Source of the DNA: Clostridiales bacterium
GTDB lineage: Bacteria > Bacillota > Clostridia > Oscillospirales > Oscillospiraceae
Direction of reading: 5' to 3'
Assembly (NCBI GenBank): GCA_021203685.1
Contig: JAJQAS010000230.1
Coordinates: 1-5,818, forward strand
DNA: 5,818 bases
The position numbers and the translations under genes were made by a program. Position 1 is the stretch's first letter. Each line of letters opens with the position of its first letter. This document shows positions 1 to 4,772 of the stretch, piece after piece. The notes below the pieces were generated by a model. That model saw only the letters and a list, made by a program, of their open reading frames with translations, was not told where the DNA came from and searched no databases.

Positions 1-103
1 CCACCGCCTCGTCCCCGTAGTTGGTCAGCGCGGTGCCGTTGTCCAGCTCCAGCAGAGCGTAGTATTTCTGCCCCGCCACCGTTTCGTTTGTCAATTCGTA
101 CAT
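1..103 (-). CDS. Start of an unrecognised phage tail gene (partial)
   Basis: The first 34 residues of a minus-strand protein run off the left edge of the window. The ATG at 103-101 follows a strong AGGGGG ribosome binding site about 9 bases upstream. A second ATG five bases earlier opens only a five-codon frame and is rejected. The visible peptide begins MYELTNETVAGQKYYALLEL and continues through an NYGDEAV segment. I do not recognise the family. It is the next gene of the late operon after the DUF6711-like gene, where siphovirus genomes usually carry distal tail or tail-tip components, so a tail-tip role is inferred from position only. Confidence 0.6.
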   Translation of the reverse strand, partial: MYELTNETVAGQKYYALLELDNGTALTNYGDEAV

Positions 104-186
104 ATCATTCCCCCTTTGTTCCTGTGCAATGTCCTGGCGGTATCCGCTTGCCGTCAGACGGTGGCAGATGAATCGTTTCCCGCCAA

Positions 187-211
187 ATTGCACATTGCTA
201 ATTGCTAATTG
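187..211 (-). repeat. Heptamer repeat array, copy 1
   Basis: On the plus strand this reads as heptamers ATTGCAC, ATTGCTA, ATTGCTA and a partial ATTG. It begins two bases after the stop codon of the DUF6711-like gene when read in gene direction (minus strand, CAATTAG units). It is AT-rich among GC-rich DNA. An opposite-orientation fragment (TGTGCAAT, 123-130) lies on the other side of a short gap, making an 8-bp inverted pair with TTGCACA-type sequence in this copy. Confidence 0.9.
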
Positions 212-213
212 GT

Positions 214-597
214 CTACTGTTCAATTCCGTCCACGCTCACGTCCTTCACGTACTGGAACCCATCCGCCCCGCTGTACAGGGTGTACGTGGGCGTGCCGAA
301 GTACATGGTTTTCGTCACGGTGGTCCCGGTCATGTCGGTGTACTTCACGGTCACAAAGGGGTCGTCCGCGTCGCTGACGGCGTTTTCGATGGTCTTGACC
401 TGGTCGAAGGTCAACACCGGCCACTTGATGGTGAGCTTGCTCTTGATGGCTACGATGGTGCCCAGCATTTTGCCGCTGCTGCTGCGCCCCGTGTCGGACG
501 ACCACACCTTTTCACGGGTGATGGTCACGCCCTCCAGGGCGGGGGTGGGCATCTCTTTGCCCCCAATATACAGGGCGGATACTGTGATATTTGCCAC
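214..597 (-). CDS. DUF6711-like phage minor tail protein
   Basis: This encodes a 127-residue protein of the kind found just downstream of tape measure genes in Firmicutes siphophages, which I recognise from memory as the DUF6711 family. Its molecular role is not established; a minor tail or tail-tip structural part is inferred. Visible family features are the YIGGKEMPTPALEG opening, the REKVWSSDTGRSSSGKMLG block, a KWPVLTFDQV segment and a C-terminal TYTLYSGADGFQYV stretch ending in DGIEQ. I chose the GTG at 597-595 because AAAGGAAG lies 7 bases upstream; a TTG at 615 would place that ribosome binding site inside the gene. The inverted toxin-antitoxin cassette separates it from the tape measure gene, so it needs either long read-through or a local promoter. 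Confidence 0.72.
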   Translation of the reverse strand: MANITVSALYIGGKEMPTPALEGVTITREKVWSSDTGRSSSGKMLGTIVAIKSKLTIKWPVLTFDQVKTIENAVSDADDPFVTVKYTDMTGTTVTKTMYFGTPTYTLYSGADGFQYVKDVSVDGIEQ

Positions 598-630
598 ACT
601 GTCACTTCCTTTCAAATTGCTTCTTGACTT

Positions 631-658
631 TTGATACTATATATAGTATCATTATAAT
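631..658 (+). promoter_or_regulatory. Toxin-antitoxin promoter with 18-bp palindromic operator
   Basis: A TTGATA -35 box (631-636) and a perfect TATAAT -10 box (653-658) are separated by 16 bases. A perfect 18-bp palindrome, GATACTATA followed by TATAGTATC (633-650), overlaps the -35 box and fills the spacer. This is where ribbon-helix-helix antitoxins bind in autoregulated type II toxin-antitoxin operons, so repression by the downstream antitoxin, possibly with toxin as co-repressor, is a well-grounded inference. The -10 box sits in ATTATAAT, which is itself self-complementary, so a minus-strand promoter at the same spot is conceivable. Confidence 0.8.
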
Positions 659-678
659 TGAAGATGGGAGGAACACAA

Positions 679-923
679 GTGGAGATCAAACTCAAAAAAC
701 AGCCGCAGAAATACCTTGCAAGTGTAGACACCAAAACCCGAAAAAACTCTATCGCGCCTTGGACCAGCTCTCTCGATTAGAAGGTAACATCGTCCGCTTG
801 GCCGGATATCAGTCCCGCTACCGCTATAAAATCGACCACTACCGCATAACCTTTGACTGGGTCAAAGGCGAAATCATCATCACGGTCATCGAAATCAACA
901 CCCGAAGCAACATCAAGTATTGA
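679..923 (+). pseudogene. RelE-family mRNA interferase toxin, frame broken at an A6 run
   Basis: A GTG start at 679 has a GGGAGGA ribosome binding site six bases upstream (666-672). The starting frame reads VEIKLKKQPQKYLASVDTK and then TRK, but runs to TAG at 778-780 after 33 codons. The frame one base back continues KKLYRALDQLSRLEG to TGA at 921-923. Joined at the A6 run (741-746), they give an 81-residue RelE-like protein of normal length. The C-terminal half has the family pattern RYKIDHYRITF and INTRSNIKY; R56, R76 and Y81 line up with catalytic residues of E. coli RelE (R61, R81, Y87). RelE toxins cut mRNA on the ribosome. The break could be a one-base deletion, a sequencing error, or -1 slippage, since A AAA AAC here is in the right phase. 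The antitoxin gene follows after 13 bases. Confidence 0.82.
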
Positions 924-936
924 GGAGGTGCTTCAA

Positions 937-1221
937 ATGGCAAAAGAACTCACTCCCGCTGAAATTGAGCGCCGCTTCGCGGAAATCAACGCGCAGCCCG
1001 CGGAAACTCCCACCCAGGAGGAAGCTGCAAGCCTGGCCGCAGCCGAAGCGATGGATGACGGCAGCACCGTCAGCCTGAAAGATTTTCAGCACGACCTGGA
1101 GGAATACAGCGGACGGCTTGTCCTCCGTATCCCTCGAAGCCTGCACAAGTCTTTGAAGGAGGCCGCCGCCTTGGAGGGCGTCAGCCTGAACCAGTATATG
1201 CTCTATAAGTTATCCCGTTAA
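937..1221 (+). CDS. RHH (HicB-like) antitoxin of the RelE toxin
   Basis: This 94-residue protein starts at ATG 937 behind a GAGGAGG ribosome binding site that overlaps the end of the toxin gene. Residues 1-57 are acidic and Ala/Glu-rich, including AEINAQPAETPTQEEAASLA and a DDGSTVSLKDF segment, as expected for a flexible toxin-neutralising arm. Residues 58-94 form a ribbon-helix-helix DNA-binding domain: the strand GRLVLRIP, then helix RSLHKSLKEAAALEG, then SLNQYMLYKLS. Such proteins are usually annotated as HicB-family antitoxins. It should neutralise the toxin and repress the operon through the palindrome at 633-650. The toxin-first order is shared with hicAB and higBA systems. If the toxin is really dead, this is an orphan repressor. 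Confidence 0.85.
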   Translation: MAKELTPAEIERRFAEINAQPAETPTQEEAASLAAAEAMDDGSTVSLKDFQHDLEEYSGRLVLRIPRSLHKSLKEAAALEGVSLNQYMLYKLSR

Positions 1222-1232
1222 AGTTCTATCCT

Positions 1233-1266
1233 GCCCCCTGCCTGCTGTCAGGCAGAGGGCTTTTTT
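1233..1266 (+). terminator. Intrinsic terminator of the toxin-antitoxin operon
   Basis: Arms 1233-1244 and 1249-1260 pair at 11 of 12 positions around a CTGT loop and are followed directly by six T residues (1261-1266). It lies 11 bases after the antitoxin stop codon. There is no T-tract on the minus strand, so it should not block late phage transcription passing the other way. Confidence 0.92.
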
Positions 1267-1388
1267 GTGCCTTTCCGCAGTTGTTTCTACCACTAACCAT
1301 CGGTGTCCAGCAACCCAAAACACCGTGGGAGGCTTTAGAAGAACTGTCACCCCGAGCAGCTCCCCGCCGAAGTTTGGTTCTCCGCCCC

Positions 1389-1420
1389 ATTGCTCATTGC
1401 ACATTGCTAATTGCAAATTG
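1389..1420 (-). repeat. Heptamer repeat array, copy 2
   Basis: Plus-strand units are ATTGCTC, ATTGCAC, ATTGCTA, ATTGCAA and a partial ATTG. In gene direction it begins one base after the tape measure stop codon (1424-1422). It marks the boundary between the core tail gene and the 120-base gap plus the inverted toxin-antitoxin cassette. Confidence 0.92.
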
Positions 1421-1421
1421 T

Positions 1422-2846
1422 TCAGGTATATGCCGCCCAGGGCAGCTGCCCGGTGGCCCGGGCCTGGCTGATGGCGTAGTCCGCCGACGCCTTGCCCACC
1501 ACCTTGCCGTCCAGGGTGACATAGGTGTTGATGGTAACGGTCTGATTCCCGCTGCTGCCGGAGGCCAGCTTGTTGGCGATTTGCGTCGCCACGATGTCCG
1601 CCCACTGGGTGTTCCGCTCCAGCGGCACAATGGCCTCCTGCCCGGCCTCCCCCGCTACGGTGTTGCCGAATAGGGTGGCCCGGTCCACGATGCCGCCGCG
1701 GGCGGCGAATTTGAGGGTGGGCCAGCCGCTGAGACCCAACGCCTTGTAGACCGCCTTTTTCACCGCCCCCACGTTGGTGGAGTAGGTGATGGAAATCCCC
1801 AGGGTCTTGCCTGACCAGCCGGATTTGAACTTAGACCACAGATCCGCTGCCGTGTTTTTCAGGCTGTTGGTGATGCTCACCGTCCGGGTGCCCCATTTCT
1901 CCTTGAAGGTGCTCCACAGGCTGCTGGCAGAGGTTTTCAGGCTGTTTGCAATAATCACCGCACGGCTGCCCCAGTTGGAGCTGAACGTGCTCCACAGGCC
2001 GCTGGCGGCGTTGGCCAGCTTGTTGGTGATGGTGACCGCCACACCGGAGAGCTTGTTCCACCCGGTCTTAAAGGTATTCCACAGGCCGCTGGCGGTGTTG
2101 GAGAGGGTGACGCCGATGCTCACCGCCAGGTCCGATTGCAGCAGGCCATTTACGCCACCGGCCACGCCCTCCAGCTGCTCGGCCAGCTGCGTGAACCCTG
2201 CGCCCAGCCCCTCGATGACCGCCACGATGCCCTCCCCGGCCCAGGCCGCCAGCGGGGACAAAAAAGTATCCCAAATGGCCTGCCCGATAGGGGCCAGCAC
2301 GTCCAGCGCCGCCGAGACCAGCGAGAACGCTCCCGCCAGCGCTTCGATGGCCGCAGGCGCGGCCTCGTCCAGCACCCAGTTCGCCAGGGGCTTGAGGATG
2401 TTCTCCCAGCCCCATTTCATCCCGCCGCTGAGCTGCTTCGCCAGCTTCTCCGCCGCCGCTTTCAGGTCCTGGAAGGCTTCCACCACCTTCCACCCCTTCA
2501 AGTCCCAGAGCTTTTTCAGCGGCGTCAGCAGCTGAGCTGCCAGTTTTTTCAGCTTTTCCAGCCACTTCGCCAGCCGCTGCAACATTGTCAGCTGAGATTT
2601 GCCGCCGGAACCGGAGCTGCCGCTCTTCCTGCTGCTGCCGCTGCTCTTGCTGCCGCTGGATCCGGAGCTGCTGGCCGCGCTGAGCTTGCTAATTTCATCA
2701 AAGCTCAGCACGCTCCTGACGGCCTTTTTCAGGCCCGTCACGCTGGCCGTGGCGGCCCGGGTGGCCTGGGTCAGTTTGGTCAGCGCGTTGGAGACATCGC
2801 TGAGTTGTTTTCTGCCGTTGCTTAGGCTGTAGGTTTCTTCCGCCAT
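1422..2846 (-). CDS. Tape measure protein (short form)
   Basis: This 474-residue protein sets tail length and is expected to occupy the tube lumen and be ejected with the DNA. The ATG at 2846 follows AAGGGGGG; the open frame upstream lacks a better start. In order: an N-terminal helical segment (1-50); a Ser/Gly-rich linker (about 55-84, e.g. SSSGSSGSKSSGSS); basic amphipathic helices (85-140); hydrophobic, Ala-rich segments (150-230) that could be membrane-active; four tandem repeats of about 26 residues with the core ASxLWSTF and a following W (about 248-355); and the conserved tape measure C-terminus with ARGGIVDRATLF and AGEAGQEAIVPLE (381-410). At 474 residues it is short for the family. 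It directly follows the chaperone genes, the canonical siphovirus order. Confidence 0.9.
   Translation of the reverse strand: MAEETYSLSNGRKQLSDVSNALTKLTQATRAATASVTGLKKAVRSVLSFDEISKLSAASSSGSSGSKSSGSSRKSGSSGSGGKSQLTMLQRLAKWLEKLKKLAAQLLTPLKKLWDLKGWKVVEAFQDLKAAAEKLAKQLSGGMKWGWENILKPLANWVLDEAAPAAIEALAGAFSLVSAALDVLAPIGQAIWDTFLSPLAAWAGEGIVAVIEGLGAGFTQLAEQLEGVAGGVNGLLQSDLAVSIGVTLSNTASGLWNTFKTGWNKLSGVAVTITNKLANAASGLWSTFSSNWGSRAVIIANSLKTSASSLWSTFKEKWGTRTVSITNSLKNTAADLWSKFKSGWSGKTLGISITYSTNVGAVKKAVYKALGLSGWPTLKFAARGGIVDRATLFGNTVAGEAGQEAIVPLERNTQWADIVATQIANKLASGSSGNQTVTINTYVTLDGKVVGKASADYAISQARATGQLPWAAYT
1814..2100 (-). repeat. Four tandem 26-codon repeats in the tape measure gene
   Basis: The plus-strand motif CCACAG recurs at 1836, 1914, 1992 and 2079, spaced 78, 78 and 87 bases. 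Each unit encodes A(S/A)xLWxxFxxxW followed by a short Val/Ile-rich strand ending near TNS or ANS. The 87-base unit carries three additional codons (NKLSG against GSR or GTR). The repeat boundaries are approximate. Confidence 0.85.
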
Positions 2847-2877
2847 AATTTTCCCCCCTTGATGTCTCATGTGCCGT

Positions 2878-3183
2878 TTACGTCTGTTTCCCGACGTGCC
2901 GCTCCAGCATCCGCCGGTACTTCTCCACTTTCCGCTGTCGGATCTCCTCCTCGTTCCAGTAGGGGAACACCTCATAGACCTCGTCCAGCTTCCCCTCGGT
3001 CAGGGCCTGTGCAATCAGCCCCGCCTGCTGCCAGGCGATGACTGCCTGCCGCTGGGCCACCCGCCGCTCCCTCTCCCCGTGGGCGCGGACAGCCCGGGCC
3101 ACCTCTCCCCAGGTCAGCTCCTCCACCTCCCAGGGAGAGAGACCCGCGATTTCCCCCTCCTGTACCAGCTCGTCCAGGGTCAC
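2878..3183 (-). CDS. Tail assembly chaperone, distal (T-like) part
   Basis: This 101-codon frame sits between the first chaperone and the tape measure gene, exactly where siphoviruses encode the T part of a G/GT chaperone pair. It overlaps the end of the upstream gene by four bases (GTGA). The protein opens TLDELVQEGEIAGLSPWEVE and has an aromatic, charged C-terminus including VFPYWNEEEIRQRK and KYRRMLERHVGK. The nominal GTG start has no well-spaced ribosome binding site of its own, which fits production by ribosomal -1 frameshifting from the upstream frame rather than independent initiation. In other phages the extended product recruits the tape measure protein to tail tube subunits during assembly and is absent from the finished virion. 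Function here is inferred from position, length and overlap. Confidence 0.72.
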   Translation of the reverse strand: MTLDELVQEGEIAGLSPWEVEELTWGEVARAVRAHGERERRVAQRQAVIAWQQAGLIAQALTEGKLDEVYEVFPYWNEEEIRQRKVEKYRRMLERHVGKQT

Positions 3184-3611
3184 TCCGCCGGAAAAGGGCG
3201 TTCCTCCGTCTCCTTCTCCTCTGGAGCCTCCTCCCCGTCCTCCAGCAGTTGGAACGCCTGCTCCACCGCCTGGGCCACGCTGCGTTTCAGCTGCTCCGCC
3301 TGCTGCTGGCTGACCAGCCCAGACTGGGCCGCGATGTCGAAGGCCAGCGCTCCGAACCGTGCCTGTCCGCTCCAGCCCTCGTCCACCAGCAGGTCGTAAA
3401 GGGCCTCGCCGTCGGTGATGCCGTTGTCGTTGCCCCGCCAGTTCAGGGCCTCCTCCAGCAGTGCGGCCATCCGCTCGCCGTCCGTTGCCGCCGAGAGGAT
3501 GATTTGCAGCGGCTCCTCGCCGAATTTCTCCCGCAGCGTCCGCTGTCCCGCCACGGTCAGCCGCAGCCGGAGCTTCTGCCCGTCCAGCCGCAGGGTGTAG
3601 GTTCGTTTCAT
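3180..3611 (-). CDS. Tail assembly chaperone, proximal (G-like) part
   Basis: This is a 143-residue protein starting at ATG 3611 behind an AAAGGA ribosome binding site about 8 bases upstream. An in-frame ATG at 3713 is rejected because it lies inside the heptamer repeat with no ribosome binding site. The N-terminus is strand-forming and basic (MKRTYTLRLDGQKLRLRLTV), the middle is helical, with ALLEEALNWRG and EALYDLLVDEGW blocks, and the last 20 residues are very acidic (LLEDGEEAPEEKETEE). This layout matches Gram-positive siphovirus chaperones located between tail tube and tape measure genes. The end of the frame carries a candidate slippery site that would fuse it to the next frame. Confidence 0.8.
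   Translation of the reverse strand: MKRTYTLRLDGQKLRLRLTVAGQRTLREKFGEEPLQIILSAATDGERMAALLEEALNWRGNDNGITDGEALYDLLVDEGWSGQARFGALAFDIAAQSGLVSQQQAEQLKRSVAQAVEQAFQLLEDGEEAPEEKETEERPFPAE
3192..3215 (-). promoter_or_regulatory. Candidate programmed -1 frameshift site of the chaperone pair
   Basis: On the minus strand the heptamer C CCT TTT (3198-3192) fits the X XXY YYZ rule in the phase of the proximal chaperone, three codons before its TGA stop. Slipping back one base gives codons for Ser-Gly-Gly and then runs straight into the GTG ACC CTG of the distal frame with no stop. An AAGGAG motif (3215-3210) lies 11 bases upstream, a placement comparable to the internal Shine-Dalgarno that stimulates -1 shifting in dnaX. 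Confidence 0.65.
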
Positions 3612-3664
3612 CGCTTTTTCCTTTCCGCGCCCATCGCGCCCCATTTCCGCCGTGTGCTGAGAAA

Positions 3665-3697
3665 CCGCCCGCCCATTCCCGCCGCCGGGCAGGGCGG
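3665..3697 (-). other. GC-rich hairpin between tail tube and chaperone genes
   Basis: Arms 3665-3674 and 3687-3697 pair over 10 bp with one bulged base, in the 100-base gap between copy 3 of the heptamer repeat and the chaperone ribosome binding site. No convincing T-tract follows on the minus strand, so it may be an mRNA processing or stability element rather than a terminator. GC-rich sequence produces such stems easily. Confidence 0.4.
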
Positions 3698-3711
3698 ACA
3701 GGCGGTCACTC

Positions 3712-3743
3712 ATTGCACATTGCTCATTGCAAATTGCTAATTG
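3712..3743 (-). repeat. Heptamer repeat array, copy 3
   Basis: Plus-strand units are ATTGCAC, ATTGCTC, ATTGCAA, ATTGCTA and a partial ATTG. In gene direction it begins four bases after the tail tube stop codon (3750-3748). Confidence 0.92.
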
Positions 3744-3747
3744 ATTA

Positions 3748-4158
3748 TCACGCGGGGTTCGTCACGGTCCAGTCGCTCTGGAGCATCATCACCAGCATGG
3801 CGGTAATCAGTTCGTCCACCTTGGCCCCCACCACGTAGGTGCTGACATAGCCGGTGGAGGCGAACACCGTGCCGTCGGGCAGCGTCACCGCCACGGGCAC
3901 GATGCTCTTTGCGTCCTGGAGGGCTTTCAGCTTGCGGTAGTCAGAGCTGGCGTCGCCATTGTCGAACAGGTACGTGATCTCATACGCCTGGGTGTCCTGC
4001 ACACCGGGGACATAGTGCTTCATGCTGTCCTTCATGCAGGTAGCGTCCAGCTCAGAGGGCGCGCCGCCGATGTCGCCGATCTCCTGTACGTAGTTCATCT
4101 CCACGTCATTGACCTTCACGCTGATGCCAATGCTCGACAGGCCCTGTACAGTTGCCAT
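3748..4158 (-). CDS. Major tail tube protein
   Basis: This 136-residue protein is predicted to polymerise as stacked rings to make the non-contractile tail tube. It starts at ATG 4158 behind GAAAGGAAGG. The N-terminal half shows the recurring tail tube pattern: a short strand GISVKVNDVEM, then EIGDIGGAPSELDATCMKDS, then a KHYVPGVQDTQAYEITYLFD segment. The C-terminal half is strand-rich, with VPVAVTLPDGTVFASTGYVS. The length suits a compact single-domain siphovirus tube protein. It lies between tail terminator and chaperone genes, as expected. The start region can pair over 14 bases with the preceding leader ORF, suggesting translational control. Confidence 0.85.
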   Translation of the reverse strand: MATVQGLSSIGISVKVNDVEMNYVQEIGDIGGAPSELDATCMKDSMKHYVPGVQDTQAYEITYLFDNGDASSDYRKLKALQDAKSIVPVAVTLPDGTVFASTGYVSTYVVGAKVDELITAMLVMMLQSDWTVTNPA

Positions 4159-4236
4159 ATTTTATCCTTCCTTTCTCTTTTTCATCGTTATGTGTTTTCT
4201 CTTGCACTGTTGGAACGACCACGGCAACTGTACAGG
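4143..4236 (-). promoter_or_regulatory. Long-range stem covering the tail tube start codon region
   Basis: The plus-strand segments 4143-4156 and 4223-4236 are perfect 14-base inverted repeats (GGCAACTGTACAGG and its complement). In the mRNA the 3' arm is codons 1-6 of the tail tube gene, beginning at the G of ATG, and the 5' arm lies inside the upstream 44-codon ORF. The pairing extends by a few G-U and A-U pairs past the start codon. The 66-base loop holds the tail tube ribosome binding site. A ribosome translating the leader ORF would cross the 5' arm and stop at 4188, freeing the start region. Confidence 0.6.
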
Positions 4237-4322
4237 ATAGGAGCGCCTGCGGCGTTTATCCCACTCGCCCGGAAACGTGCCACCGGCACGTTTCTTTTTT
4301 CGGGCTCACCCTGATTTGCCAT
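4188..4322 (-). CDS. 44-codon leader ORF upstream of the tail tube gene
   Basis: ATG at 4322 has an AGGAAGG ribosome binding site in the same spacing as the tail tube gene, and the 14 bases covering that site (plus 4328-4341) repeat exactly in front of the tail tube gene (plus 4164-4177). Both genes also begin ATGGCAA. The peptide is MANQGEPEKRNVPVARFRAS followed by a Gly/Ala/Ser-rich end and stop TAA at 4190-4188. I do not recognise a family with confidence; the PVARFRASGI part loosely recalls the start of small phage/plasmid proteins with a P-V-x-x-F-R-A-G motif. It contains a 10-bp hairpin and one arm of the long-range stem, so it may act as a leader peptide or be an RNA element with a fortuitous frame. 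It ends 29 bases before the tail tube start. Confidence 0.5.
   Translation of the reverse strand: MANQGEPEKRNVPVARFRASGINAAGAPILYSCRGRSNSARENT
4272..4300 (+). terminator. Plus-strand terminator-like hairpin inside the leader ORF
   Basis: Perfect 10-bp arms GAAACGTGCC (4272-4281) and GGCACGTTTC (4285-4294) around a three-base loop are followed by six T residues (4295-4300) on the plus strand. In the plus direction it has the form of an intrinsic terminator and might stop antisense transcription. In the late (minus) direction no T-tract follows, so it would be only a stem in the mRNA. Confidence 0.6.
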
Positions 4323-4363
4323 AAAACATCCTTCCTTTCTCATCTCCTGTTGTCGGCCATATC

Positions 4364-4381
4364 ATTGCACATTGCTAATTG
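4364..4381 (-). repeat. Heptamer repeat array, copy 4, supplying a gene's stop codon
   Basis: This is the shortest copy: ATTGCAC, ATTGCTA and a partial ATTG on the plus strand. The tail terminator gene ends inside it. Its last sense codon AAT and the TAG stop (4377-4375) are both part of a CAATTAG unit, so the repeat defines the C-terminus of that protein. Confidence 0.88.
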
Positions 4382-4758
4382 ATAAGCCGCATGGTCCTCT
4401 TATCCACCCTCCGTCCAAACCGCAGGGTCTTCCGTTCATACTTGCTGTTTTCCACTGCGTCCGGCCCCATGTATGTCCGTTTCAGGCCGATGCCCAGCAT
4501 GGCCCGGTTGACCAGGTTTGCCAGCGCCGCCGCTGTCTCCCGGTCGAAGGCCCAGATGTCCACCTGGTATTCGATTTCATCTACCACCGGGCAGTCGGTG
4601 GAGCGGTTGTCATACTCCCCGTAGGTGACGACCACCCCCTCCGCCGCCTCTCTGGGGTAGCTCTGCCGGACGGAGAACGCAATGTCGCTCTCCATCCCCT
4701 CCAGCGCGGCCTTCACCTGGGCTCTGGCGTCCACCAGGGTCAGTTCCGCCTCGGTCAT
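4375..4758 (-). CDS. Probable tail terminator / tail completion protein
   Basis: This 127-residue protein starts at ATG 4758 after a GAGGGTGAGG stretch, 14 bases downstream of the previous stop; an upstream in-frame ATG at 4815 would overlap the previous gene and is rejected. The N-terminus is a helix (TEAELTLVDARAQVKAALEG), the middle contains VTYGEYDNRSTD and a EIEYQVDIWAFDRETAAALA segment, and the end is basic (KTLRFGRRVDKRTMRLIN). A YGEYDN strand followed by a Y-Q-V-D-I-W strand and a helix resembles DUF3168/gpU-like terminators, which cap the tube when it reaches full length. It immediately precedes the tail tube gene, which supports the call. I am fairly sure of a neck or terminator role, less of the exact family. 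Confidence 0.65.
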   Translation of the reverse strand: MTEAELTLVDARAQVKAALEGMESDIAFSVRQSYPREAAEGVVVTYGEYDNRSTDCPVVDEIEYQVDIWAFDRETAAALANLVNRAMLGIGLKRTYMGPDAVENSKYERKTLRFGRRVDKRTMRLIN

Positions 4759-4772
4759 GCCCTCACCCTCTT

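Noticed and set aside
202..634. Plus-strand open frames across the DUF6711-like gene
   Set aside because: Antisense shadows with low-complexity translations; the minus-strand frame has a ribosome binding site and family features.
591..678. Extending the toxin frame upstream to an ATG at 591
   Set aside because: That start lies inside the DUF6711-like gene start, has no ribosome binding site, and would translate through the promoter and operator.
1271..1388. Possible small gene or RNA in the gap between toxin-antitoxin terminator and array 2
   Set aside because: I found no start with a ribosome binding site, no strong hairpin and no recognisable RNA motif there.
1210..1605. Minus-strand frame running from the tape measure end through the gap at 1267-1388
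   Set aside because: It overlaps the tape measure gene out of frame, crosses the toxin-antitoxin terminator and the heptamer array, and has no credible start.
1786..2825. Long plus-strand open frames opposite the tape measure gene (1786-2535 and 2136-2825)
   Set aside because: They are antisense shadows of a GC-rich gene, without ribosome binding sites or recognisable domains, while the minus strand encodes a clear tape measure protein.
3665..3697. Hairpin after the tail tube gene as an intrinsic terminator
   Set aside because: Only a short mixed pyrimidine run follows on the minus strand and downstream genes of the same operon need the transcript to continue.
3612..3713. N-terminal extension of the tail chaperone from an ATG at 3713
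   Set aside because: The ATG is created by the heptamer array, has no ribosome binding site, and the added residues are low-complexity; ATG 3611 has a proper site.
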